This document shows, piece after piece, positions 25,555-34,088 of a DNA stretch of 64,000 nt. The stretch covers positions 5,269,501 to 5,333,500 of the forward strand of contig NZ_CP020028.1 in assembly GCF_002240415.1 (NCBI RefSeq), read 5' to 3'. Both the position numbers and the translations under genes were made by a program. Position 1 is the first letter of the stretch; the number at the start of each line of letters is the position of its first letter. The notes below the pieces were generated by a model, which searched no databases, was not told the origin of the DNA, and saw nothing but the letters and a program-made list of their open reading frames with translations. The stretch is from Paenibacillus kribbensis (GTDB lineage: Bacteria > Bacillota > Bacilli > Paenibacillales > Paenibacillaceae).

Positions 25555-26253
25555 GTGGCGGTTTCTTATATGGATTTTACTTCACCTTCCGCACAATTTG
25601 CGTTCGACTTGAGAAACAACCCGGCATTCATCAAAGACGAACGCAATTACTTTAACTTATTGTCCATCAAACAGCTGAATACGTTGGGGAACATGTCGAT
25701 GCTGGATACTTACCTGGACAAGGGCAATGCTATCGAACCGCATTACCACCAAAACGCTTCGGAACTCGTTTATTGCATCTCGGGCGAAATCATCGTTTCC
25801 ATCATTAATCCGTTCACTAAGGAACTTCGGCATTATGCCATCCGGCCCGGTCAGACGGCCAGCGTGCCGCAAGCTTGGTGGCATTATGACACCGCCGCCG
25901 CCGACGGAACGCATTTTTTGGCGATTTTCGACGCACCGGTACCCGAGATCATTCCCGCTTCCGACATGCTGCGGTTAACGCCGGCCGAAGTATTCGCGCA
26001 TGTCTACTGCCTTGATGAAGCCAAAGTAAAAGAGGCTTTTGCCCCGCTGAATCAAACCGTGATCATCGGGCCGCCAAAAGGCTGTCAAAAGGCAACTCAG
26101 AGCGCTCACTATCAGCCGCAGCCTAATCCTGCCTCCTGCGCCTATCCCCCCTATAACCAGGGCTATGGCCTTCGCCCGTACCAGCAAAGCGACGGCAACC
26201 TGCAGCGGCCGCAGGCCATCGGAAACGGCTGGGCGGATAGAAACGGACGATAG
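25555..26253 (+). CDS. Single-domain cupin protein with Pro/Gln/Tyr-rich tail
   Basis: A 232-residue protein. The cupin motifs are complete: G-x5-HxH-x4-E-x6-G in GNAIEPHYHQNASELVYCISG, and G-x5-P-x4-H in GQTASVPQAWWH, so a metal site is expected. After about residue 165 comes a low-complexity tail rich in Pro, Gln, Tyr and Asn (PPYNQGYGLRPYQQ), resembling spore-coat tails. GTG 25555 follows AGGGG. It lies 34 bp after the cyclase gene and is probably cotranscribed. The last codons come from the right copy of the 19-bp repeat. Function unknown: a product-modifying enzyme or a coat protein are both possible. Confidence 0.82.
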   Translation: MAVSYMDFTSPSAQFAFDLRNNPAFIKDERNYFNLLSIKQLNTLGNMSMLDTYLDKGNAIEPHYHQNASELVYCISGEIIVSIINPFTKELRHYAIRPGQTASVPQAWWHYDTAAADGTHFLAIFDAPVPEIIPASDMLRLTPAEVFAHVYCLDEAKVKEAFAPLNQTVIIGPPKGCQKATQSAHYQPQPNPASCAYPPYNQGYGLRPYQQSDGNLQRPQAIGNGWADRNGR

Positions 26254-26258
26254 CGCGT
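26240..26258 (+). repeat. Right 19-bp direct repeat of the cyclase-cupin cassette
   Basis: Identical to 23409-23427. It supplies the cupin's final NGR-stop. The solute-binding protein gene on the other strand ends 18 bp beyond, so the ancestral arrangement was probably AraC gene directly facing that gene. Confidence 0.9.
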
Positions 26259-26276
26259 CACGGCTGTATCCCGTGC

Positions 26277-27575
26277 CTACTTGACCGCCTTGGATATGAT
26301 CTGATTCAGCTTCTCTATCGTTGCCGCAGCATCCTGCTTGCCGAGGAACATCAGGTCCATCGTCTCCGTGATATCCGAGTTTAATCCCGGTACCTGAGCA
26401 TCATAGGCCAGTGCGGAGCCATGTGCATGGCCTCTGTTGCGTCCTTCGGTCAAATAGCTGGAATGCTCAATCGTCGCCTTTTTCATAATGCTCTCATCTG
26501 CGGCGACAAGCGTACCCATGGCATTCCCGCCTTCAACCAGTCGCGCCTCCTGTCCCTTCACAGAAACATAGAATGACGCCAGCTTCATGGCCTCTTGCAG
26601 ATGCGGACTGTTTTTGTTCACGGCTACATAGGCAACCGGTATAGCGACAGGTTCATTTTTGCCTGTGTTGGAAGGCCAGTAGATATAATCAAAGTCGAGG
26701 TTTTGATTTTGACTGAACAAGGGCTCCAGCCATCTTCCCGCCGCCAGCATACCGACCTGATTGGACATGAACATCGCATCTGCCCCTTGTTCCTTGGGAA
26801 GTGATCCGAGGTATACTGCATTTCCTTTGCTCACCATATCGTACATGAAGCGGAAGGCTTCCTTGCCCTTTTCATTGTGGTCCAGTACATACTTGCCTTG
26901 TTCATCAAAAATCCGGCCGCCGTTCGACCACACCCATGAATACCAGTGAGCCCACCAGTTTTCCGCAATATAGCCTTGCTTCCCTGCAGCCTTCAGCTTC
27001 GATGTGACTTCCTCAAAGGCATCCCAGTTCCACTTGCCTTCGTCATCATATTCCTGCGGTGTCTTCACACCTGCTTCTTTAAAAACTTTTTTGTTGTAAT
27101 ACATCACCATCGGATTCGAGTCAGGAGTGATCCCATAGATTTCCCCATCACGCTTCGCCGGGCCCCACAATCCTTCTGGAAAATCCTCGGCCTTCACATC
27201 ACTCGCATCACTTGTTAGAAATTCACCCAAAGGCTGTACCTGCTTCGCCTCTATCAAACGCGCAATCGTCGGTTCATACGAATAAAACACATCCGGTCCG
27301 CGACTTCCCTGAAGCTGTGTCAGCAGCTTTTGCTCATATTGGTCTCCCGGCACAGGCACCAGCTTAACCTCAATATTCGGGTTTTCCTTTTCAAATGCAT
27401 CCAATACCCGCTGGTACACCTTCACCTCCGCAGGATTACCCCAGACCTGCAGGGTCAGCCGCACTTTGTTACCTTCTGTGCTCTCCAGCTTGGGAGAGGT
27501 ACTGCATGCCGCTGCCAGTAAAAACAGAACGCTGAGAAAAAAGCCAAGCTTGATCCAGCTCATGTAATCGTCCAT
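26277..27575 (-). CDS. Sugar ABC transporter substrate-binding lipoprotein (orphan)
   Basis: A 432-residue family 1 extracellular solute-binding protein. It has a lipoprotein signal ending in LAAAC, then the family pattern LTLQVWGNPAEVKVYQRVLDAFEKENPNIEVKLV and GRWLEPLF. It would capture a sugar or oligosaccharide at the cell surface. ATG 27575 follows AGGAGG; an ATG 13 codons upstream has no site. No permease or ATPase gene is adjacent, so it must work with components elsewhere. A cre-like site sits about 46 bp upstream, suggesting CcpA control. Confidence 0.9.
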   Translation of the reverse strand: MDDYMSWIKLGFFLSVLFLLAAACSTSPKLESTEGNKVRLTLQVWGNPAEVKVYQRVLDAFEKENPNIEVKLVPVPGDQYEQKLLTQLQGSRGPDVFYSYEPTIARLIEAKQVQPLGEFLTSDASDVKAEDFPEGLWGPAKRDGEIYGITPDSNPMVMYYNKKVFKEAGVKTPQEYDDEGKWNWDAFEEVTSKLKAAGKQGYIAENWWAHWYSWVWSNGGRIFDEQGKYVLDHNEKGKEAFRFMYDMVSKGNAVYLGSLPKEQGADAMFMSNQVGMLAAGRWLEPLFSQNQNLDFDYIYWPSNTGKNEPVAIPVAYVAVNKNSPHLQEAMKLASFYVSVKGQEARLVEGGNAMGTLVAADESIMKKATIEHSSYLTEGRNRGHAHGSALAYDAQVPGLNSDITETMDLMFLGKQDAAATIEKLNQIISKAVK

Positions 27576-27620
27576 CGTAATCGCCTCCTGTAGCTTCGCA
27601 TAGTTATATGTCACGCTATT

Positions 27621-27634
27621 TTAAAACGCTTACA
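27621..27634. promoter_or_regulatory. Probable CcpA cre site
   Basis: TTAAAACGCTTACA matches the cre consensus TGWAANCGNTNWCA with one mismatch. It lies upstream of the sugar-binding lipoprotein gene. Confidence 0.55.
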
Positions 27635-27708
27635 AAAATGTTCTCTATCATCATATGTAGAAGGAAGAGACGCGATCCGAGATATGTGTGTAAAATATAA
27701 TGCATAAC

Positions 27709-27744
27709 GAACAAGGCAGCCTTGGGATCAAGGCTGCCTTGTTC
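27709..27744. terminator. Perfect 16-bp stem hairpin
   Basis: GAACAAGGCAGCCTTG pairs perfectly with its complement around a 4-base loop, downstream of ppdK. Leftward there is no T tract, so it may act as a weak terminator or RNA stabiliser. Confidence 0.6.
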
Positions 27745-27776
27745 ATTTTACACAATATACTATTGAAATGGTTCAG

Positions 27777-30449
27777 CTACAAAGCGGACAACGTTCTCTC
27801 AGGCTGCTCCGCTCTGACAAGCAAGGCTGCTTGAGCAGCGGCAATGCGGGCAAACGGCACCCGGTACGGGGAGCAACTAACATAGTCCAGTCCGCTGCGG
27901 TGACAAAAGAGAATTGACTCGCTATCCCCGCCATGCTCACCACAGATACCTGTCTCCAGAAAAGGCTTTTTTGCTCTGCCTTTGACAACAGCCCATTCGA
28001 TCAGCTTGCCTACGCCATCCTGATCCAACACCTGGAAGGGATTGGTTTCCAGAATATTCTTCTCCATATAGGAGCCGAGGAATTTTCCTTCAGCATCATC
28101 ACGACTGTAACCAAAGGTCATTTGGGTCAGATCATTGGTTCCAAAGGAGAAAAAGTCGGCGTACTGGGCCACGCTATCTGCCAGCAGGGCGGCTCTTGGC
28201 ACCTCAATCATCGTGCCTACCCGATATCTGAACCCTTTGAATTCCTCGCTAAGCACCTGAGCGGCTACCTTATCAACCAGTTCCCTCATTTGCTTGAGTT
28301 CATTGGAGTGGCCAACCAGCGGAATCATAATCCCCGGCCTTACATCCACGCCCTTGCGCAATGCCGCTTGCGCGGCCTTAAAGATCGCTTCAATCTGCAT
28401 GTCGTATATTTCTGGGAACAGAATGCCCAGCCGAACACCGCGCAGACCCAGCATAGGGTTGATTTCCCGCAGCTCGTGCACCTTGGAGATGGTATTTTTA
28501 AGACGTCGCAGTTCCTCCGCATGGCCGCCAGAAAGCTCAAGCTCCCGCTGTTGCTCCTGAAGCTGTTCCAGATTCGGTAGGAACTCATGCAACGGCGGGT
28601 CCAGCAGGCGGATCGTCATCGATAAACCGTCCATCGCACTGAACATAGCCTCAAAGTCAAACTGTTGCATTTGGAGTAAACGATTCAAATGAGTAATCCG
28701 CTCCTCCTGATCATCCGCCAAAATCATCGCCTGAACGATAGGCAGACGATTGCCCGAGAAAAACATATGCTCCGTCCGGCAAAGCCCGATGCCTTCGGCT
28801 CCAAATTCCCGCGCTTTGACTGCGTCATGTGGCGTATCGGCATTGGTGTAGACCTTCAACGTCCGAATGCCATCCGCAATTTCCAGCAGCTTCAGCAGTT
28901 CCGGTGTAATGACCGGCTCGCTCAGGGACAGACTGCCTTCGTACACCTGCCCGGAGGTCGAATCGATTGAGATATTTTCCCCTTCCTGGAAGGTCAGGTT
29001 ACCGATGCTGACGCTCCGACTATCCAGATCAATGCTCAGCGCGTCACAGCCGCAAATGCAGGGTTTACCCATCCCCCTCGCAACCACGGCAGCATGGCTG
29101 GTCATCCCCCCTCGACTCGTCAGCACACCTTCAGCGGCAATGATCCCATGAACATCGTCGGGTGAGGTTTCCACACTGACCAGGATGACTTTCTGCCCAT
29201 CCTTCGTCCAGCTCTCTGCCGTATCTGCGTCGAAGACAATACGCCCACTCGCTGCGCCGGGCGAGGCAGGCAGACCTTGGGCAATCGCAACCAGCGGTGT
29301 GGAAGTATCAATGGAGCGATGCAGCAGTTGATCCATGTGGGACGGCTCGATCCGCTGGATCGCCTCCTCTTGGCTGATAATCCCTTCCTCCACCAAATCT
29401 ACAGCTATTTTTACAGCCGCCTGCGCCGTTCTTTTGCCGCTGCGCGTCTGTAGCAGATACAAATTGCCTTTCTCAATCGTAAACTCGATATCCTGCATAT
29501 CCCGGTAATGGTGCTCCAGCAAGGAAGCCAGCTCTTCCAGACGATCATAGACTAGCGGCTGCTCCTCCAGAAGCTGGGCAATAGGATTGGGTGTTCGCAC
29601 TCCGGCAACAACATCCTCGCCCTGGGCATTCACCATATACTCGCCGTACAATTCCTTAGCACCTGTGGAGGGATTGCGGGTGAACAGTACCCCGGTTCCA
29701 CTGTCGTTGCCGAGATTGCCAAACACCATGGCCTGAATGTTCACTGCTGTCCCTTGTTCATCCGGGATGCCGTAAGCCTTCCGGTACACCTTGGCACGCA
29801 TATTGTTCCAGCTGCGGAACACAGCTTCCACCGCCAGTTGCAATTGCTGATATACATCCTGTGGAAACAGCTGGCCGCTGCGCTCTGCGACCAGATCTTT
29901 GTACTTTGCGATCAATTGCTTCCATTCTCCTGCGCTAACCTCCTGGTCACTGGCACGCCCGTTGGTTTGCTTGTTCTGCTCCTGCAGGTGTTCAAAATGG
30001 ATGGCGTCTATACCTAGCACGACCTCACCAAACATTTGGATAAATCTGCGGTAGCAGTCATAGGCAAAGGTTTCATTTCCCGTCTGTTTCGCCAGTCCAC
30101 GCACGGTTTCATCATTCAGACCCAGATTCAGAATCGTATCCATCATACCGGGCATCGAGGTTACCGAGCCTGAACGGACAGATACCAGCAAAGGCCGCTT
30201 CGCATCTCCGAATATAGCCGACTGGGCTTCCTCAACATCGTGCAGGGCAATTACGATTTCGCCCAATAAGCCCTCCGGGAGCTTGCCGCCGGAAGTAAAG
30301 TAGGCTCGACACGCCTCGGTAGTCACCGTAAAGCCGGGAGGGATCGGAAGACCTAGTGTCGTCATTTCCGCGAGATTGGCGCCTTTTCCTCCTAGTAGCG
30401 CTTTCATCCCCAACTTACCTTCGTTAAATGAGTACACTCTTTTCAACAT
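27777..30449 (-). CDS. ppdK: Pyruvate, phosphate dikinase
   Basis: A protein of about 890 residues that interconverts pyruvate + ATP + Pi with PEP + AMP + PPi. Domains in order: N-terminal ATP-grasp (GGKGANLAEMTTLGLPIPPGF; MFGNLGNDSGTGVLFTRNPSTG), the phosphohistidine swivel (TSRGGMTSHAAVVARGMGKPC), and the PEP/pyruvate TIM barrel (IGLCRTEHMFF; SFGTNDLTQMTFGYSRDD; TGICGEHGGD). I chose the ATG of MLKRVYSF because GGAGGG lies about ten bases upstream; earlier in-frame starts are too close to it. No PPDK regulatory protein gene is adjacent. With pyruvate kinase in the window it links to the PEP supply for the PTS. Confidence 0.94.
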   Translation of the reverse strand: MLKRVYSFNEGKLGMKALLGGKGANLAEMTTLGLPIPPGFTVTTEACRAYFTSGGKLPEGLLGEIVIALHDVEEAQSAIFGDAKRPLLVSVRSGSVTSMPGMMDTILNLGLNDETVRGLAKQTGNETFAYDCYRRFIQMFGEVVLGIDAIHFEHLQEQNKQTNGRASDQEVSAGEWKQLIAKYKDLVAERSGQLFPQDVYQQLQLAVEAVFRSWNNMRAKVYRKAYGIPDEQGTAVNIQAMVFGNLGNDSGTGVLFTRNPSTGAKELYGEYMVNAQGEDVVAGVRTPNPIAQLLEEQPLVYDRLEELASLLEHHYRDMQDIEFTIEKGNLYLLQTRSGKRTAQAAVKIAVDLVEEGIISQEEAIQRIEPSHMDQLLHRSIDTSTPLVAIAQGLPASPGAASGRIVFDADTAESWTKDGQKVILVSVETSPDDVHGIIAAEGVLTSRGGMTSHAAVVARGMGKPCICGCDALSIDLDSRSVSIGNLTFQEGENISIDSTSGQVYEGSLSLSEPVITPELLKLLEIADGIRTLKVYTNADTPHDAVKAREFGAEGIGLCRTEHMFFSGNRLPIVQAMILADDQEERITHLNRLLQMQQFDFEAMFSAMDGLSMTIRLLDPPLHEFLPNLEQLQEQQRELELSGGHAEELRRLKNTISKVHELREINPMLGLRGVRLGILFPEIYDMQIEAIFKAAQAALRKGVDVRPGIMIPLVGHSNELKQMRELVDKVAAQVLSEEFKGFRYRVGTMIEVPRAALLADSVAQYADFFSFGTNDLTQMTFGYSRDDAEGKFLGSYMEKNILETNPFQVLDQDGVGKLIEWAVVKGRAKKPFLETGICGEHGGDSESILFCHRSGLDYVSCSPYRVPFARIAAAQAALLVRAEQPERTLSAL

Positions 30450-30662
30450 TGAATTCATTCCCTCCACTTATCGAGATACATGCCTGAATTGATCAATATG
30501 TCTTATCTAAAGTTGTAACACATATCAGGAGGTCATTTCAATATATATGACGTAATATATGTTTATAATATTCATTTATGATGTTTTAATAAGTGAATAA
30601 ACTTATTTATAAAACACTTTAATTTATGGTTAGCCGTATATTCGAATAGAGTGAGCTGATCC

Positions 30663-30722
30663 TAAAAAAATACAAAAAGAGGCCGCCCCACCGTCATCTT
30701 TGATGACTTCCGGAACAGCCCC
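30663..30722 (-). terminator. Terminator of the GNAT gene; rest of the gap is empty
   Basis: On the minus strand AGGGGCTGTTCCGG pairs imperfectly with CGGTGGGGCGGCCTCT around an inner GTCATC/GATGAC hairpin, followed by TTTTTG. The rest of 30450-30746 is very AT-rich and I find no gene in it; it should hold the ppdK promoter. Confidence 0.6.
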
Positions 30723-30746
30723 TGTACTCCATTCAAATTGTATTTC

Positions 30747-31304
30747 CTACATCTCTATTAGCATCTTCTCAAAAATATTATAGCCGTCCGTTTCACCTCT
30801 ATACGTATAGCCGCATTGTCTGTAAAACTGGCTAAGCTTGTCATTCCCCGCAATACAATCCAGCCGTATTCGATCCTTGCCTGTGAAACGGATGCCTTGT
30901 TCAATCCATTGCATCAATTCATGGCCTAGTCCCTTCCCGGCCCTCTCTCGATCCACAACCAAACGATGCAAATATACGGAGGTTCCTCCCTCGGAATCAG
31001 CATCGTCTAGCCCCCACAACTTACGGTCCCACGCACTGGGCTGCTGCTGCAAGATCACAGCACCTGCCAATGCATGATCCTCTGATGTGCGGAAAATAAT
31101 CACTTCTCCCCGCGCAATAGCGCCGCCCAGGTTGTGATCATCTTTCCCTTTGAGCAGGTTGCCCCATTGCGTGGAGCCTTTGCTGTGCAGCCATCTGGCC
31201 GTCTTTAAAATCAACTCCTGAACCTCTTCCTGATCTTCGGCGACTGCCTGAAAAGCTGCTAATCCTGGTTTGACGGATGGTTCAACAATAGTCATTGATG
31301 TCAT
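30747..31304 (-). CDS. GNAT-family N-acetyltransferase
   Basis: A 185-residue acetyltransferase. The acetyl-CoA binding motif is VDRERAGKGLGHELMQWIEQ (Q/RxxGxG/A pattern), followed by the GNAT strand-helix RIRLDCIAGNDKLSQFYRQCGYTYRGE. ATG 31304 follows GAGGTG; an earlier ATG has no site. Substrate unknown. Single gene between ppdK and a FecCD permease. Confidence 0.87.
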   Translation of the reverse strand: MTSMTIVEPSVKPGLAAFQAVAEDQEEVQELILKTARWLHSKGSTQWGNLLKGKDDHNLGGAIARGEVIIFRTSEDHALAGAVILQQQPSAWDRKLWGLDDADSEGGTSVYLHRLVVDRERAGKGLGHELMQWIEQGIRFTGKDRIRLDCIAGNDKLSQFYRQCGYTYRGETDGYNIFEKMLIEM

Positions 31305-31372
31305 GCTGCACCTCAACTCTCTTCATGATCTATGAAAACTATAGCATAAAAAAAGAGAGCATGATTTTTGAT

Positions 31373-32413
31373 TTAGCAATCGAACCTTTTCCATTCCCTC
31401 CACACCATAAAGATCAAAAAGGGTACGCCGATACAGGCCAGCACCGGGGTTACGGGAAGCCCAACCGGCTCGTTGATTTTAGCAGAAATGACTTTGGCCA
31501 GCATCAACAGACCGCCCCCCCACAAAATGGAACCCAAAATGAGAAGCCGTGGACGGTTTCCTATCATACAACGCATGAAATAAGGCACAATAAGTCCTAT
31601 ATATCCGATGGTACCACATGCCCACACAGTAACGGCGGTCAACACAATCGCGAAGGGAATGTATAACGGACTAAGCTGCTTGGGGAATGCAAAGACAGAT
31701 ACCACAACGAGGATTGTTAGCAGTGCAAGCCAAAACGTGAATGATCCTTCTCTTATTCCCCAGCCTCCCTGAGAGATTGCCCACTCTTGCTGATATTCTC
31801 CATATTCTCCAAGTAACATAATAAATCCAAATGTTGAACGAAGGAAAACATCAATAATAAAACCAATCATGAATAAATGAACTCCCGCAGACCGTCCTCG
31901 AATGAACTGGATTTTATTCAATGTAAATACAATGAATCCCCCTAACACCGCTCCTGCAATACAAAGGGCCATACTACCAAAGGAATCTATGTCCATCCCA
32001 AGCAAAAGGACAACACATAGCCCTACCATTGCCCCAGGCATAAGTCCGGTTAAGGTTGGTGATGCAAATTGATTAGCTGTTCGTAATTGTAAAAGAGTTC
32101 CTGAAACGGCCAGACATCCTCCTAGCAACAACATATCCAATGCAAGTGGCATACGAATCTGGAATACAACTTCCACAAGCGTGGGATTGGGATTTGAAGA
32201 AAATAACACTTCCAATACCTCTGCATAGCTGATAGGAAATATACCTGTGATTAGCGACAGGAACAAACCAAGGATCAATAAAGCAAACCCTGTAGCCAAG
32301 GTTAAAATAATTCTTCGTGGACGTTCAAACACTGTGTTTGGCTCAGCGGATTCCAGTTCAACGACGAGCGCCTCACCTTCACATTCACCCTTATGTATTT
32401 TTTGTTCACTCAT
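31373..32413 (-). CDS. FecCD-family iron-siderophore ABC permease (orphan)
   Basis: A 346-residue membrane protein of the BtuC/FecCD family, with about nine to ten helices. Typical blocks are QIRMPLALDMLLLGGCLAVSGTLLQL, TLTGLMPGAMVG and GTIGYIGLIVPYFMRCMIGN, the last being the coupling region that contacts the ATPase. Such permeases move ferric siderophores, heme or cobalamin. Neither a substrate-binding protein nor an ATPase is adjacent and there is no second permease, so it must work with distant partners or be a relic. No Fur box is evident in the 107 bp upstream. Confidence 0.88.
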   Translation of the reverse strand: MSEQKIHKGECEGEALVVELESAEPNTVFERPRRIILTLATGFALLILGLFLSLITGIFPISYAEVLEVLFSSNPNPTLVEVVFQIRMPLALDMLLLGGCLAVSGTLLQLRTANQFASPTLTGLMPGAMVGLCVVLLLGMDIDSFGSMALCIAGAVLGGFIVFTLNKIQFIRGRSAGVHLFMIGFIIDVFLRSTFGFIMLLGEYGEYQQEWAISQGGWGIREGSFTFWLALLTILVVVSVFAFPKQLSPLYIPFAIVLTAVTVWACGTIGYIGLIVPYFMRCMIGNRPRLLILGSILWGGGLLMLAKVISAKINEPVGLPVTPVLACIGVPFLIFMVWREWKRFDC

Positions 32414-32562
32414 TAGATTTAAAATATCCCCTTTCCTGATTTACCATAAAATATGAATATCACTGTACTTTTATCGGTCATTTATGGTGAAAAATGTAAC
32501 CTTTCTGTCGATTTCAACCGATGATATACCGTATGAGAAAAGATGGAAAGGTTGTGAATCGG

Positions 32563-33390
32563 ATGCCAAGCCGCAATCCATATCTCTTCAAAAGGATATT
32601 TAGCATACACAAAGAACATCTACTCATCTTCGCCCTGTTGCTAATCCCGGCTATCGCTGCTTTTGTTGCAACACGGCCTATGCCCGCACAGTATATTTTG
32701 CAGGGAGAGATGCATCCGGTCAAAGATCTTGGCGTTCAGGGAAGCGTGTTTTTTGCGTCTGTTCAATCGGGGATTGCCAACAATCTCCTGGAGCGTTGGA
32801 ATGTATATTCCAGTGAAAATGTATCCGGGGGAGAGATTAAATTTGAATCCCTTGCCCCTGATGAAGTGGACTCTTATTGGAAGGAACTCACAGAGACGGA
32901 CACACTAAAATATTCGGCGATGCAAGCCGTACATGCAGCGACGGAATTAAGTGTAATAGATAGCGAAACAGGTGAGGCTACGGCGACTTTCTCGAATATA
33001 AGCGAATTGGAGGATGCTCGCTATGCGGAGCTATTGACTCATTTGCAGGAGCTTGCGGGAAATTCCCTGGGCTTGATGACAGGCATCGGACTGTATGAGG
33101 AAGCCAATAACATCGACTTTTCAGATGGGGGACGTCACAAAATCGCAGGCACTGGCACGATGGAAGAGTACGGAGATGTCGGGTCCGTCGGCGGGCTGGA
33201 GCAAAAGCTGCTGGGAGCCGAGGCTGCGAAGGTTGATCTATTTTTTGTACCGGCAGATTATGAATGGCTTGGTGAGGAAGGCAATGAAGCAGAAGCTGCC
33301 CGAGTTCAAAAGGAGCATAGACTCAAGCTGCGCATTATTCCCGTAGAAACACTGGAGGATGCTATCGTGTATTTGAAGCAACTAGACTAG
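32563..33390 (+). CDS. Membrane-anchored Lon-like (S16) peptidase domain protein
   Basis: A protein of about 275 residues: a basic N-terminus, one membrane helix (LLIFALLLIPAIAAFVA), then an extracellular domain resembling the Lon/YlbL proteolytic fold. Counting from the upstream ATG at 32521, Ser182 in GNSLGLMTGIG and Lys229 in SVGGLEQKLLGAEAAKVDLFFVP match the Lon Ser-Lys dyad, 47 residues apart (43 in E. coli Lon). No AAA+ domain and no PDZ domain are seen. The start is uncertain: ATG 32563 has GGAAAGG eleven bases upstream, while ATG 32521 has none. It is followed 13 bp later by a polytopic membrane protein. Confidence 0.72.
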   Translation: MPSRNPYLFKRIFSIHKEHLLIFALLLIPAIAAFVATRPMPAQYILQGEMHPVKDLGVQGSVFFASVQSGIANNLLERWNVYSSENVSGGEIKFESLAPDEVDSYWKELTETDTLKYSAMQAVHAATELSVIDSETGEATATFSNISELEDARYAELLTHLQELAGNSLGLMTGIGLYEEANNIDFSDGGRHKIAGTGTMEEYGDVGSVGGLEQKLLGAEAAKVDLFFVPADYEWLGEEGNEAEAARVQKEHRLKLRIIPVETLEDAIVYLKQLD

Positions 33391-33403
33391 GAGGAAGTAC
33401 ATC

Positions 33404-34018
33404 TTGAATGATTCAGATTCCAAAGCATTCCCATCGAAGACCATTGGCAGTGTGCATCAAGCCTTGTTAGCAGTGGCAGTTATATGCGAATTGCTCATCT
33501 TTATTTTTACGTTGGTGTATATTAACGCAAATGATTTTTATTACGAGCATCTATACGAGCTGGAGCAAAAATTCACTGTTTTTAACTTCGTTCTGTACTA
33601 CCTGTGTTTTGTAACCTATCTGATCTGGCTAGTTCAAGTACATAAAGCCATCCGACAAAAGCATTCCGATTATCCGATTCGCACCTTTGGAGCCATTGTT
33701 CGTATGATTCCTCTTATCAACTTGTGGGGATTCTCCAATACATTTACCCATATCTACAGGCACTTTGCGCTCCATTCAGGATTGGAACGCAAAGCGCGTT
33801 ACATTCAAAGAATGATTGTTCCGCTATATTTTGTCTGGTTTGGTGAAGGGATTATTAACCGGATTCTTATCCGACACTTTTCCGATATGGAATCGATGTC
33901 CATGTTGTTGGGAGATATTATGCAAACCACCAGAATGGCCGTATTTTACTGCATGACACGGATCATTCACAATAGTCTGGTCGTGTTGTATGAAAAGAAT
34001 AAAGAAGGATTATATTAA
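33404..34018 (+). CDS. Four-helix membrane protein, DUF4328-like
   Basis: A 204-residue protein with about four predicted membrane helices (LLAVAVICELLIFIFTLVYI; VLYYLCFVTYLIWLVQV; a middle block around IPLINLWGFSNTF; a C-terminal pair). The arrangement and the RMIPLINLWxF...I motif resemble DUF4328 proteins, whose role is unknown. TTG 33404 is the start, with AGGAGG nine bases upstream. It lies 13 bp after the S16-like protein gene and ends at a terminator, so the two form a likely two-gene operon. Confidence 0.72.
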   Translation: MNDSDSKAFPSKTIGSVHQALLAVAVICELLIFIFTLVYINANDFYYEHLYELEQKFTVFNFVLYYLCFVTYLIWLVQVHKAIRQKHSDYPIRTFGAIVRMIPLINLWGFSNTFTHIYRHFALHSGLERKARYIQRMIVPLYFVWFGEGIINRILIRHFSDMESMSMLLGDIMQTTRMAVFYCMTRIIHNSLVVLYEKNKEGLY

Positions 34019-34055
34019 AAAACGAGTTGGCCTCATCGGTCAGCTCGTTTTCATT
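34016..34055 (+). terminator. Terminator of the S16-like/membrane protein operon
   Basis: AACGAGTTGGCC pairs with GGTCAGCTCGTT (two mismatches) and is followed by TTTC, just after the stop codon at 34018. Confidence 0.65.
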
Positions 34056-34088
34056 TCCGGCAAAGTGGCTTTACTCAAAACCCACGGT

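Noticed and set aside
23409..26258. Target-site duplication of an insertion sequence
   Set aside because: Nineteen bases is long for a target duplication, there are no terminal inverted repeats that I can see, and no transposase is encoded. A recombination or integration model fits better.
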